From positions 434,001 through 498,000 of the forward strand of contig NZ_VTWT01000001.1 of the NCBI RefSeq assembly GCF_008727925.1: DNA of 64,000 bases, in the 5' to 3' direction. Every line of letters begins with the position of its first letter. The first letter of the stretch is position 1. Shown in pieces: positions 33,278-41,785 of the stretch. The notes under the pieces are model-generated. The model had not been told where the DNA came from. It saw only the letters and a program-made list of their open reading frames with translations, and made no database searches. This DNA is from Adhaeribacter soli (lineage in GTDB: Bacteria; Bacteroidota; Bacteroidia; Cytophagales; Hymenobacteraceae). The position numbers and the translations under genes are program-made.

Positions 33278-34378
33278 ATGAAGAAATTTTTGCTGGCCGG
33301 AGTGTTGATGTTGGGGGTAGAAACGCTAGCCTTTTCGCAAAAAAACCTGGTACCGAACGGTAGTTTTGAAAATACGGCCGCTACTCCCAAAAACGTAGCC
33401 CAGTTCTTTTTAGCCCAGCCTTGGTCATCCACCGCTCCCAGTCCGGAACCAGCCGATCTTTTTCATAAACAATCGCGATCCTTGGATGTGGCTGCTCCCC
33501 ATAATTACATGGGCATGCAGGAACCGCGTACCGGCGAGGCCTATGCCGGTATTGCCGTGATCCGGAAAGGCAAAATCGATTACCGCGAATTCATGCAGGT
33601 TTACCTGAGCGAACCCTTACGTAAAGGTGAGCTTTACGATGCTGAGTTTTATGTAAGTTTATCCGATTTCAGCGAAATTGCTACCAACGGACTGAGTATG
33701 TATGTTAGTCACAAGGTGCCTTTACTGGCTCAGAATGGCTATCTGATGATCCGGCCCCAGATCTCAAAACCCGAATCGGAAATTATAGCCGAAAAACAGG
33801 ACTGGGTGAAAGTGAGCGGCCAGTTCAAGGCCCAGGGCGGAGAAACGGTGCTAACCATCGGTAATTTTCTTTCCCCTTCCAAAACTCCGAAACAAAAAGT
33901 AAAATCGGCCCGCAAAGAAACTGACCGGGAAGCATTTGCCTATTACTATATTGACGATATTAAGCTTACCAGGGTAGGTGATAAACCGGAAGAACTGGTT
34001 GCGAAACGATCGACTTATTTCGGCGAAATTAGAGCCAAAGAACCCATCCGGCTGAGCAACATTTTCTTTCGTCCGGACGAAGCCGTACTGCTGCCGACTT
34101 CCTTTAATGAGCTGGATAAGTTGTATGAGTTCTTATCCGAAAACAAAGAAATGGCTATTCAGATAAACGGCCATACCGACATTACCAGCAATCCGGAATA
34201 CAACCAAACGCTATCGGAAAACCGCGCAAAAGCCGTAAAAACCTACCTCATCCGGAAAGGCATAGACGAGCGCAAAATTAAAACCCAGGGCTACGGTGAT
34301 ACCAGGCCGGTGGCCACGAACGAAACCGAAGAAGGCAAACAACAGAACCGCCGGGTAGAGTTTGAGGTATTAAACTGA
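33278..34378 (+). CDS. OmpA-family outer-membrane protein
   Basis: 366 residues. Signal peptide (MKKFLLAGVLMLGVETLAFSQ), then about 215 residues that open like a carbohydrate-binding/galactose-binding sandwich (NLVPNGSFENTAATP, with YREFMQVYL and WVKVSGQFKAQGGETVLTIG). The C-terminal OmpA peptidoglycan-binding domain starts near residue 248: NIFFRPDEAVLLPTSFNELD, INGHTDITSNPEYNQTLSEN with the Asp that binds diaminopimelate, RAKAVKTYL and GYGDTRPVA. It anchors the outer membrane to the wall and may bind a glycan through the N-domain. Confidence 0.88.
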   Translation: MKKFLLAGVLMLGVETLAFSQKNLVPNGSFENTAATPKNVAQFFLAQPWSSTAPSPEPADLFHKQSRSLDVAAPHNYMGMQEPRTGEAYAGIAVIRKGKIDYREFMQVYLSEPLRKGELYDAEFYVSLSDFSEIATNGLSMYVSHKVPLLAQNGYLMIRPQISKPESEIIAEKQDWVKVSGQFKAQGGETVLTIGNFLSPSKTPKQKVKSARKETDREAFAYYYIDDIKLTRVGDKPEELVAKRSTYFGEIRAKEPIRLSNIFFRPDEAVLLPTSFNELDKLYEFLSENKEMAIQINGHTDITSNPEYNQTLSENRAKAVKTYLIRKGIDERKIKTQGYGDTRPVATNETEEGKQQNRRVEFEVLN

Positions 34379-34480
34379 TCTTTTTATTTCAGGCAGGGAA
34401 AACTATATCCAAATAGCACTATATACGTAGAGGAAACAATTTACAGCCGGAAAAATCCCGGCGCTGTTTTTCGTTTGCGT

Positions 34481-35605
34481 ATGCCTAAAACCACGCTTCC
34501 CTTTTTTGCCAGGGTAACCATAACCTTACTGGGCCTGATCTTACTTACCGTTATTCTCTGGTATAGCCGCGAAATTCTGGTACCACTGGCATTTGCGGCC
34601 CTGCTGGCTACCTTACTGAACCCGGTGCTCAATGCCCTGGAACGGATGAAAATTCCCCGGCTTCTGGCAATTTCGCTTACGGTGTTGCTGGCAATTCTTA
34701 TCGTGTTCGGACTGGCTTATTTTATTGCGGTTCAGTTCAGCCAGTTCAGCGAGGCGCTGCCGCAATTCAAAGCCAAGTTACTTTCCCTGGTGGCCGATTT
34801 TCAGGCCTGGCTCGAAAGCCGTTTCCGGATAAGCACGGCTAAACAGGTAGCTTACCTCCGGCAGGGTACCAGTAATTTGCTGCAAAACAGCGGGGCTTTA
34901 CTCAGCACTACTTTCGGGCTGGTAACCGGGCTGGTAGTGCTTATTACCTTAATTCCGGTGTATGTTTTCCTGTTATTGCTTTACCGCAACCTGCTGGTTT
35001 ATTTCATTCTCCAGGTTTTTTCCAACTACAATACCCATAAAGTAAGCACGATCCTGGATGAAATAAAGAAAGTGATCCAGAGTTACATTTTTGGCCTTTT
35101 AATAGAAGCCGCCATTGTAGCCGCCCTTAATAGTATTGCCTTGCTGTTGCTGGGGATCGATTATGCCATTTTACTGGGCGTGCTGGGTGCTGTGTTAAAT
35201 ATGATTCCTTACCTTGGCGGCCTGGTGGCCATTGCCCTGCCGGTTTTAATTGCCATGGCCACCAAAGAAAGCCTGTTCTACCCGCTGGCCGTTATCGGAG
35301 CGTACATGTTCATTCAGTTCATCGACAATAATATTCTGGTGCCCAAAGTGGTAGCTTCCAAGGTCCGGATAAACGCCCTTATTTCGATCCTGGCGGTATT
35401 GGTCGGGGGGGCGCTGTGGGGCATTGCCGGCATGTTCCTTTCTATACCCCTGGTAGCTATTCTGAAAATTATTTTCGACCGCATAGCCCCTTTAAAGCCC
35501 TGGGGCATGTTGCTGGGAGACGATATTCCGGATGCCGCGCTTTTGCACGCTTCTTCACAAACCGATTCGGGCATCATTATTTTAGATAAAGCTCCTGAGG
35601 AATAA
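34481..35605 (+). CDS. AI-2E family membrane transporter
   Basis: 374 residues with about eight hydrophobic helices, an N-terminal LLGLILLTVILWYSREILVPLAFAALLATLLNPVLNALE-like block and the family's C-terminal LLGVLGAVLNMIPYLGGLVAI and FIQFIDNNILVPKVVASKV segments. The family was named for autoinducer-2 export (TqsA), but members transport varied small molecules or ions. I use the ATG at 34481; a TTG two codons earlier is less likely. It lies about 60 bases before the next gene on the same strand. Confidence 0.9.
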   Translation: MPKTTLPFFARVTITLLGLILLTVILWYSREILVPLAFAALLATLLNPVLNALERMKIPRLLAISLTVLLAILIVFGLAYFIAVQFSQFSEALPQFKAKLLSLVADFQAWLESRFRISTAKQVAYLRQGTSNLLQNSGALLSTTFGLVTGLVVLITLIPVYVFLLLLYRNLLVYFILQVFSNYNTHKVSTILDEIKKVIQSYIFGLLIEAAIVAALNSIALLLLGIDYAILLGVLGAVLNMIPYLGGLVAIALPVLIAMATKESLFYPLAVIGAYMFIQFIDNNILVPKVVASKVRINALISILAVLVGGALWGIAGMFLSIPLVAILKIIFDRIAPLKPWGMLLGDDIPDAALLHASSQTDSGIIILDKAPEE

Positions 35606-35663
35606 CCTTAAACATTCATAGCAGTATTAATCAACCCGTTTACCCGTAATAAATTTTTCAAAA

Positions 35664-36749
35664 ATGAGTGAATTTGCTCATTACCTATTTCTAAGTCTTT
35701 CTCTGCTTACCATTGTAGCAACGGCAGTGCCGCTGGCTCCTTACGGTTTCTGGTGGATCAGGATCTTCGACTTTCCGCGATTACAGATCATTGCCCTCGG
35801 GATGGTCTGCCTTAGCGGGTACATCTATTTCAATGGCGAGCATTCTACTTTTCACCTGATGCTGGAAAGTACTTTGGTAGCTTGTATCCTTTACCAGTCC
35901 TGGCGCATTTTTCCTTACACGGTTTTTTCCCGGTACGTGGTGCTCAGGGCCGAAAAAAATGAAGAAGCGAACCAGATCAGCATTGTAGTTACGAACGTGC
36001 TCATGACCAACCGCAACTATGCCGCCTGCCTGAACATGCTCCGCAAAGCCGATCCGGACGTTATTCTGGCGGTAGAAACCGATGAGCAATGGCAGGCTAA
36101 CCTGAAGGAACTGGAATCCGATTACCCGTACACAGTTTTCAAACCGCTGAATAATACGTACGGCATGCTGCTGTACTCCCGACTGAAACTTATCGATCCG
36201 AAGATCCTGTTTTTGCTGGAAGACGATGTGCCTTCGGTGCATACGGGTATTGAACTGAAGTCCGGGGTGCAGGTGGCTTTTCACGGCTTGCATCCCAAAC
36301 CGCCGGCGCCTCAGGAAGCCAAAAGTTCCGTGCCCCGCGATGCGGAACTGATCCTGGTGGGGTTCGACATCAAAAAGAAACCCGGGCCTACCATTGTCGC
36401 CGGCGACCTCAACGATGTGGCCTGGTCGCATACGAGTAAATTATTCCGCCTCAACAGCGGCCTGCTCGACCCGCGGATCGGCCGCGGTTTGTATTCCACG
36501 TTCAATTCCAAATACCCGATCTTGCGCTGGCCCCTGGACCATGTTTTTCATACCCGCGATTTCCGGTTGGTTTCCCTCAAACGCCTGGAACACATCGACT
36601 CCGACCATTTCCCGATCTGCATAAAATTAAGCTACGAACCCGAAATCAAAAACGAACAGGAAAAGCCAACCGCTACCGTCGCGGAAAAAGAAGAAGCTAT
36701 AGAAAAACTTGAAAAAGCCGACGAAATGAAACAAAACGGAGAGATCTGA
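35664..36749 (+). CDS. Endonuclease/exonuclease/phosphatase (EEP) family membrane protein
   Basis: 361 residues. Three or so N-terminal hydrophobic helices precede an EEP domain of about 240 residues with VTNVLMTNRNYAACLNMLR, the acidic ILAVETDEQW, GDLNDVAWSHTS and the C-terminal SDHFPICIKL. The GDxND and SDH motifs hold metal and catalytic residues. The enzyme probably hydrolyses a phosphodiester or phosphate at the membrane; substrate unknown. The tail after residue 330 is a charged Glu/Lys coil. Probably cotranscribed with the AI-2E gene 59 bases upstream. Confidence 0.85.
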   Translation: MSEFAHYLFLSLSLLTIVATAVPLAPYGFWWIRIFDFPRLQIIALGMVCLSGYIYFNGEHSTFHLMLESTLVACILYQSWRIFPYTVFSRYVVLRAEKNEEANQISIVVTNVLMTNRNYAACLNMLRKADPDVILAVETDEQWQANLKELESDYPYTVFKPLNNTYGMLLYSRLKLIDPKILFLLEDDVPSVHTGIELKSGVQVAFHGLHPKPPAPQEAKSSVPRDAELILVGFDIKKKPGPTIVAGDLNDVAWSHTSKLFRLNSGLLDPRIGRGLYSTFNSKYPILRWPLDHVFHTRDFRLVSLKRLEHIDSDHFPICIKLSYEPEIKNEQEKPTATVAEKEEAIEKLEKADEMKQNGEI

Positions 36750-36835
36750 TTATTTCCACATAAACCATAAATTGTTGAGTACTACTGCTTGCTTTTGTAT
36801 TATTGCAATAGCCGCTAGGCTAAAGGCAAAATCAA

Positions 36836-36987
36836 GTCATTCCGAGCAACGTCGAGTAAACTTATACATACAACTATGGCATTTGAGCATTCCTGAGACG
36901 GGAGTCGAAAGGACCCATTGTAGCTGCAATAAATGCCTTCCGTTCGGGTTCGGTATGCGAAAGTTCCCTCCACAAGGTCGGGATGAC
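36836..36987. repeat. MITE-like element with GTCAT...ATGAC ends
   Basis: Ends GTCATTCCGAGC and GGTCGGGATGAC. The inner text (AACTTATACATAC, CTATGGCA, AAGTTCCCTC) matches the inverted copy at 50775-50907. No coding content. It fills much of the 36750-37172 gap, with the terminator at 37108. Confidence 0.78.
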
Positions 36988-37107
36988 GCCATAAAGTAGC
37001 TTTGCCTGACGGCTATAGTGTTTTCACCAACAACCTATTCCACTCTGAGTTTACCTGACAAAAAACCGTTTTGGAGCATGTAAGGATTTTAAAATTTTAT
37101 CATAAAG

Positions 37108-37141
37108 AAAAGGCCTGAACAGCATCCTGTTCAGGCCTTTT
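37108..37141 (-). terminator. Intrinsic terminator after the GNAT-nitrilase gene
   Basis: AAAGGCCTGAACA (37109-37121) pairs with TGTTCAGGCCTTT (37128-37140), a 13-base stem with flanking A- and T-runs. Confidence 0.92.
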
Positions 37142-37172
37142 AAATGCTATACTTTTCAGCGCAAAAAGTACT

Positions 37173-38732
37173 TTATTCCTGTTGTTTCAGAATCCAGTTC
37201 ACATTGTAAAGATCTTTCCGGCGGTCCATGATGTTCCGAACACTACCGCTCGTATTCAGGTCTTTCAGCAGGTCCAGATCCAGGTCAGCAATAAGGGTCA
37301 TTTCGGTGTTCGGCGTAGCTTCGGCAACTACGGCATCGTGCGGGAACGCAAAATCGGAAGGAGAGAAAACCGCCGATTGCGAGTATTGAATATCCATGTT
37401 TTCGATGCGTGGAATATTGCCTACGCTGCCGGTTATTGCCACGTAACACTCATTTTCGATGGCCCGGGCCTGGGCGCATCTTCTAACCCGGAGGTAAGCG
37501 TTTTTGGTATCGGTCCAGTAAGGTACAAACAGGATCTTCATATCCATATCCGAAAGCAGGCGTGACAGCTCCGGGAACTCCACGTCGTAGCAGATCAGGA
37601 TGCCGATCTTGCCAATGTCCGTATCGAACACCTTCAGTTTCTGGCCGCCGCGCATGCCCCAGTGCGCCAGTTCGTCCGGAGTAACGTGCAGTTTGTACTG
37701 CTTGTCGTACGTGCCGTCGCGGCGGCATAAATAACTTACGTTGTAAAGCTTGTTGTTGCTGTACTCCGGCATGCTGCCCGCAATAATGTTAATGTTGTAG
37801 CTCAGCGCCAGGTGGATCATCTGTTCGCGCACTTCGTCGGTATAATCGGCCAGCGCCCGGATGGCCGCCGAAGAAGTTTTTTCGTCAGACAGAGCCATGA
37901 GTGGGGCGTTGAAGAATTCCGGGAACATTACGATGTCGGCTTTGTAGGAACTTACCGTATCCACGAAAAACTCGATCTGCTGCATCATGTCTTCCAGCGA
38001 GGTAACGCTCCGCATCTGCCACTGCACGATCCCGATGCGAACCACCCGTTTGCTGCCGCCCACAATAACTTCCTGCTCTTCGTAGTACACGTTTATCCAT
38101 TCCAGCAGGGTAGCGTAGGCCTTCGATTCTTTATCCTGAGGCAAATACCCTTTCAGGATCTTGCGCACGTGGAAATCGTTGGAAAGCTGAAAACTCAGGA
38201 TTGGGTCGAAAATCTCTTTGTTGCGGACCTGCTCGATGTATTTACCCGGGGTAAGTTTGTCGGCGTGTTCGAGGTAACCCGGAATGCGGCCGCCGGCAAT
38301 AATCCCGCGAAGGTTCAGGTTTTCGCAAATTTCCTTCCGGGCATCGTAGAGACGGCGGCCCAGGCGAAGGTTTCGGTACTCCGGGTGCACAAAAATATCC
38401 ACGCCGTACAAGGTTTCCCCGTCCGGGTTATGAGTATCGAATTTCCCTTTACCGATGATCTGCTCGTAGGTATGTTTGTCGCCGTAATCGGAATATTTCA
38501 CGATAATACTCAGCGCGCCGGCCACTACCCGGCCTTTGTCTTCGATGCAGATCTGGCCTTCAGGAAAATGCTTCAGCAGGGCCGAAAATTCTTTCTGGGT
38601 CCAGGAGCCGCCGAGGTTCGAATACACCATGTCCATAATTTCTTTAATGGCCTTGTAATCGGAAACGCGGAGGGTTCTTAATATAAGTTTGTGCTCGGAA
38701 ACGTTGGGAGCACTCTTTTCATTTGTAGGCAT
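37173..38732 (-). CDS. GNAT acetyltransferase-nitrilase fusion protein
   Basis: 519 residues in two parts. Residues about 15-215 form a GNAT acetyltransferase-like domain: VDIFVHPEYRNLRLGRRLYD carries the acetyl-CoA-binding R-x-x-R/LGRR motif. Residues about 230-515 form a carbon-nitrogen hydrolase domain with catalytic Glu272 (MFPEFFNAPLM), Lys347 (DKQYKLHVT) and Cys381 (ILICYDVEFPEL). The fusion is a known Bacteroidota architecture but its reaction is not established; deacylating or amide-hydrolysing a substrate that the GNAT half acylates is one idea. It stands outside the pyrimidine cluster and should not be taken as beta-ureidopropionase. Confidence 0.85.
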   Translation of the reverse strand: MPTNEKSAPNVSEHKLILRTLRVSDYKAIKEIMDMVYSNLGGSWTQKEFSALLKHFPEGQICIEDKGRVVAGALSIIVKYSDYGDKHTYEQIIGKGKFDTHNPDGETLYGVDIFVHPEYRNLRLGRRLYDARKEICENLNLRGIIAGGRIPGYLEHADKLTPGKYIEQVRNKEIFDPILSFQLSNDFHVRKILKGYLPQDKESKAYATLLEWINVYYEEQEVIVGGSKRVVRIGIVQWQMRSVTSLEDMMQQIEFFVDTVSSYKADIVMFPEFFNAPLMALSDEKTSSAAIRALADYTDEVREQMIHLALSYNINIIAGSMPEYSNNKLYNVSYLCRRDGTYDKQYKLHVTPDELAHWGMRGGQKLKVFDTDIGKIGILICYDVEFPELSRLLSDMDMKILFVPYWTDTKNAYLRVRRCAQARAIENECYVAITGSVGNIPRIENMDIQYSQSAVFSPSDFAFPHDAVVAEATPNTEMTLIADLDLDLLKDLNTSGSVRNIMDRRKDLYNVNWILKQQE

Positions 38733-39073
38733 AGGGTTTTAGTTTATCGCGAATTCCGGCTTAAAAGAAAGTTCCTGCCCCGGAAGCAGCGCTAATAAGT
38801 AAGGTAAACGCAAAACAAAGTAATAACGATGTTGAAACCGCTAAATTTTAAGGTAAAATTAAAGGAAAATTCGTCAGCATTTACCATGAGACGGTTGGCA
38901 AATTCCGGTTTAAGCAGGGGAGAAGACTAACGCTGCCTATTCCGTCCGTTCTAAAAAGAAAACCGTACACCATTAAAAGAAAAAACTGCTGAATTATCCT
39001 ATAAGAAGTGCTTTTTGTCCGGCAAGGGAGCAAAGAAAGTCTGTTATCTTTGTAGCGTAATTCAGGATTAAAT
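38733..39073. other. Divergent gap between GNAT-nitrilase and DUF983 genes
   Basis: Contains the -7 box TATCTTTG at 39045-39052 for the DUF983 gene. Otherwise no gene or strong repeat was seen. Confidence 0.5.
39045..39052 (+). promoter_or_regulatory. Predicted -7 box of the DUF983 gene
   Basis: TATCTTTG matches TAnnTTTG exactly, 21 bases before the ATG at 39074. No well-spaced -33 TTG is seen. Confidence 0.5.
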
Positions 39074-39478
39074 ATGCAAACAATGGCTAATAAAGGCTCT
39101 AAATTATACAGCATCTTTGCAATGAAATGCCCCCGCTGCAACGAGGGCGACCTCTTTCCGCCGGGCACTTTTTACAGCCCTTCCCGATTCTCCGAAATGT
39201 ATTCGGCCTGTCCTTGTTGCGGGCAAACCTATGAGCCGGAACCTGGCTTTTACTACGGGGCCATGTACGTGAGTTTTGCCATAAGCACAGCCATCTTTTT
39301 AGGGGTGCTTTTTGTGCTTTACTTTCTGGTAGATGAAATTACGTTTACCATGGTGCTTACTTCCATTCTGGTAATTGTAATCGGGTTACTGCCGGTAACG
39401 TTCCGCCTTTCCCGCTCCATGTGGCTCAATATTTTTGTGCATTACGAAGGACCCTGCAACCAGATCCGGAAAAAATAA
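39074..39478 (+). CDS. DUF983 zinc-ribbon membrane protein
   Basis: 134 residues. A cytoplasmic N-terminal zinc ribbon (KCPRCNEGDLF and CPCCGQTYEPEPGFYYGAMY) is followed by two hydrophobic helices (FAISTAIFLGVLFVLYFLV and MVLTSILVIVIGLLPVTF) and a short tail. This is the DUF983 pattern, common across Bacteroidota and Alphaproteobacteria, with no settled function. An ATG at 39083 could also be the start. Confidence 0.9.
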   Translation: MQTMANKGSKLYSIFAMKCPRCNEGDLFPPGTFYSPSRFSEMYSACPCCGQTYEPEPGFYYGAMYVSFAISTAIFLGVLFVLYFLVDEITFTMVLTSILVIVIGLLPVTFRLSRSMWLNIFVHYEGPCNQIRKK

Positions 39479-39531
39479 TCCGGCAGGGGTAAAGCAGCGC
39501 CGGTAACCGGAATTTCCAGTTGGCTTTTTAA

Positions 39532-39539
39532 TATCTTTG
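39532..39539 (+). promoter_or_regulatory. Predicted -7 box of the AraC-family regulator gene
   Basis: TATCTTTG matches TAnnTTTG exactly, 21 bases before the ATG at 39561, implying a leader of only about 15 bases. Confidence 0.5.
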
Positions 39540-39560
39540 GGCTTTCCAGCAGCGCCGGTT

Positions 39561-40439
39561 ATGCCCGAAGATATTTTGCCCGTTTACCAGATCCAGGATT
39601 TTAATGCGCCTTCCGGGCCGGAACCTGATTTTTACGTGAAACGGTTCGAAGACCACTTGCGCGAACATTCCTTTATCCAGAAACCGCACAAACACGATTT
39701 TTACATTCTGATTGTGGTTTCGGAAGGCGCCGGAACGCACATAATTGATTTCCGGTCGTTTGAGGTAAAGGCTGGCAGCGTTTTTTTTCTGAGTCCGGGG
39801 CAGGTGCATTCCTGGCAGTTAAGTGAAGGAACACGTGGCTACGTGTTGTTTTTCAGCCAGGCCTTTTACCTTTTAGGGCATCCGCATAAAAAACTGAACC
39901 AGTTTCCTTTTTTCAACCCCTTGCTCCGGAAGCCTTTGGTCTTGCTACCGGAACCAGCCTTGCAGGAAGCAACCGGCCTGATCCGGCAAATTGAAAACGA
40001 ATATCAGAACCAGGAATGGCGCAAGGAAGATATTATCCGGAACTACCTCGATATTCTACTCATAAAACTGGGCCGTTATTATAAAAGCAACCAGGAAAGT
40101 GACCTGACCCAGTCCGGTTCTTTTTACAACCTTCAGCAACTGGAAGAACTGATCGACCAGCATTTTAAAGCCCACGAACCGGTAAGTTTTTATGCCGAAA
40201 AGCTGCACGTATCGGTAAAGCATCTGAATGAACTCTGCAAGCAGGCCCTGGGCAAAACCACTTCCGAACTCATCCAGGACCGGCTCGTGCTGGAAGCGCA
40301 ACGCCTCCTCATTCATTCCGGCCTGACCATTACCCAGATAGCAGCCGCGCTCGGCTTTTTCGACAATTCCTACTTTGCCCGTTTCTTTAAAAAGCACACC
40401 CGCCAAACCCCGGAACAATTCCGCCAAAGCGCCGCCTGA
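39561..40439 (+). CDS. AraC-family transcriptional regulator
   Basis: 292 residues. An N-terminal cupin-like sensing domain (PHKHDFYILIVVSEGAGTHIID, VFFLSPGQVHSWQLSEGTRGYVLFFS) is followed by a C-terminal double helix-turn-helix (FYAEKLHVSVKHLNELCKQA and TITQIAAALGFFDNSYFARFFKKH, ending TPEQFR). The family binds DNA and often a small-molecule effector. The nearest plausible targets are its own promoter and the neighbouring genes; nothing shows what it senses. Starting at 39561 leaves out a TTG-initiated extension. Confidence 0.92.
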   Translation: MPEDILPVYQIQDFNAPSGPEPDFYVKRFEDHLREHSFIQKPHKHDFYILIVVSEGAGTHIIDFRSFEVKAGSVFFLSPGQVHSWQLSEGTRGYVLFFSQAFYLLGHPHKKLNQFPFFNPLLRKPLVLLPEPALQEATGLIRQIENEYQNQEWRKEDIIRNYLDILLIKLGRYYKSNQESDLTQSGSFYNLQQLEELIDQHFKAHEPVSFYAEKLHVSVKHLNELCKQALGKTTSELIQDRLVLEAQRLLIHSGLTITQIAAALGFFDNSYFARFFKKHTRQTPEQFRQSAA

Positions 40440-40458
40440 AACGGTATATTTTCATTAA

Positions 40459-40499
40459 AAAAAGCCTGCAGCCGGATTTTAACCAGGCAGCAGGCTTTT
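40459..40499 (+). terminator. Hairpin terminator after the AraC gene
   Basis: AAAAGCCTGC (from 40460) pairs with GCAGGCTTTT (40490-40499) over a loop of about 20 bases, with flanking A- and T-runs. Confidence 0.75.
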
Positions 40500-40569
40500 C
40501 GTTTACAGGCGCGAAATCATGGCAATTCTGCGTCTAATACCGGATTATTTTCAGCCTTCCTTTTTTTGA

Positions 40570-40650
40570 ATATAGCGCAAGCGTCCGCTTGTGCTTGCCT
40601 GAATACCGGGTCTACTAAATGGCAAGCACAAGCGGACGCTTGCGCTATAT
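40570..40650. repeat. Exact 30-base inverted repeat (GCGCAAGCGTCCGCTTGTGC)
   Basis: The arms 40570-40599 and 40621-40650 are exact complements with a 21-base loop. Each arm contains an inner partial palindrome AGCGTCCGCTT. It lies between the convergent AraC and scoB genes and could serve as a terminator. Confidence 0.88.
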
Positions 40651-40677
40651 GTGTAAATTAGTAATTACAATAAGCAA

Positions 40678-41334
40678 TTACAGCTGAATTTCCGGAATAT
40701 CGCCTTCCACGATCAGGGTTCCTTCGGTTGCTTTCTGAATGTCTTCCACGCTTACGCCCGGGGCGCGTTCCAGCAGTTTAAAGCCTTTGTCGGTTACCTC
40801 GATCACAGCCAGGTCGGTTACGATTTTCTTTACGCAAGCCAGACCGGTAATGGGCAACGTGCAGGCTTTTAAAAGTTTGCTCTGGCCGTCTTTGCTGGTA
40901 TGCTGCATTGCCACGATGATGTTTTTGGCCGAAGCTACCAGGTCCATGGCGCCGCCCATGCCTTTCACCATTTTGCCCGGAATTTTCCAGTTGGCAATGT
41001 CACCTTTTTCCGAAACCTCCATAGCGCCCAGAATGGTAAGGTCCACGTGCTCCCCACGGATCATCCCAAAGCTGTCGGAGGAACTGAAAATAGAGGAACC
41101 CGGCAGGGTGGTGATGGTTTGTTTACCGGCGTTTATCATGTCGGCATCCACTTCGGCTTCGGTCGGGAAAGGTCCCATCCCCAGCAAACCGTTCTCCGAC
41201 TGCAGCACCACTTCAATGCCTTGCGGAATGTAATTGGCCACCAGCGTCGGAATACCGATACCCAGGTTCACGTACATGCCGTTCTTTACTTCTTTTGCAA
41301 TGCGCTTGGCAATGCCATGTTTATCAAGACTCAT
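40678..41334 (-). CDS. scoB: 3-oxoacid CoA-transferase, subunit B
   Basis: Beta subunit of succinyl-CoA:3-ketoacid CoA-transferase, which moves CoA between succinyl-CoA and acetoacetate. 218 residues, with the catalytic Glu47 in [13 protein letters not shown], and [14 protein letters not shown] and [10 protein letters not shown] typical of the family. Forms a heterotetramer with subunit A. The two genes normally abut, but here a 440-base element carrying a four-helix-bundle gene lies between them, ending 9 bases before the scoB start. Confidence 0.94.
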   Translation of the reverse strand: MSLDKHGIAKRIAKEVKNGMYVNLGIGIPTLVANYIPQGIEVVLQSENGLLGMGPFPTEAEVDADMINAGKQTITTLPGSSIFSSSDSFGMIRGEHVDLTILGAMEVSEKGDIANWKIPGKMVKGMGGAMDLVASAKNIIVAMQHTSKDGQSKLLKACTLPITGLACVKKIVTDLAVIEVTDKGFKLLERAPGVSVEDIQKATEGTLIVEGDIPEIQL

Positions 41335-41343
41335 TACTTTCGT

Positions 41344-41785
41344 ATTTGAAGATTTGAAAATTTGGAGATTTGAAAATGGATGATTTCAACCTCCGTTAAT
41401 TTTTCATTTTTGAACTTATAATGATTTTGGAAACTATTTTCTTAATCGAAATTAATTTATGCTGAAGATTTTCCGGGTTGGGATAGGAAGGCGAATTCTG
41501 GCAAAGTAACAGCCAGTAATCAGTTTCCTCAATTTCCTTGGCCGCAATTTTAAATTTGTGAATGAAATCAGCTTTGCTTTCGGCGTTCTGTGCTTCCCGG
41601 ACGTTAGCCCCGATGGAAGTACCACTTTTCAAAAGCTGATTTGCCAGTACATATTTTCTTTCTGAATCCAGTTTTTCTGCATATTGAATTATTGCAAGCG
41701 CAAATTCTAAAGTCAGTTTCAGGATCAGGTTTTCTGGAACGGCTTCCTTCATTTCCAAATTTTCAAATCTTCAAATTTCCAAATC
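41344..41785. mobile_element. Candidate small mobile element with a four-helix-bundle gene and inverted ends
   Basis: A 23-base sequence of ATTTGAAGATTTG type (41344-41366) recurs exactly inverted at 41754-41776, and the similarity extends to about 41785. The only gene inside is the four-helix-bundle (IVS) gene. The left end is 9 bases from the scoB start and the right end overlaps the scoA stop codon. No target duplication and no transposase are visible. AT-richer than the flanking genes. Confidence 0.55.
41396..41752 (-). CDS. Four-helix-bundle protein (23S rRNA intervening-sequence type)
   Basis: 118 residues, all-alpha, with the family block SGTSIGANVREAQNAESK (43-60) and FIHKFKIAAKEIEETDYWLL (63-82). 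These proteins are encoded by intervening sequences in 23S rRNA of Leptospira and others and, as free-standing genes, across Bacteroidota; they resemble the Avd accessory protein of diversity-generating retroelements. The function is not settled. I use the ATG at 41752; a TTG two codons earlier falls inside the inverted repeat. Lies inside the scoA-scoB operon, bracketed by inverted repeats. Confidence 0.9.
   Translation of the reverse strand: MKEAVPENLILKLTLEFALAIIQYAEKLDSERKYVLANQLLKSGTSIGANVREAQNAESKADFIHKFKIAAKEIEETDYWLLLCQNSPSYPNPENLQHKLISIKKIVSKIIISSKMKN

Noticed and set aside
37812-38681. 289-codon plus-strand frame across the GNAT-nitrilase gene
   Set aside because: Antisense shadow; codon pattern mirrors the real gene and gives no recognisable domain.
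37173-38732. Nitrilase domain as a second beta-ureidopropionase for the pyrimidine island
   Set aside because: Fused to a GNAT domain, on the other strand, 6 kb beyond the island and of a different subgroup by sequence texture.
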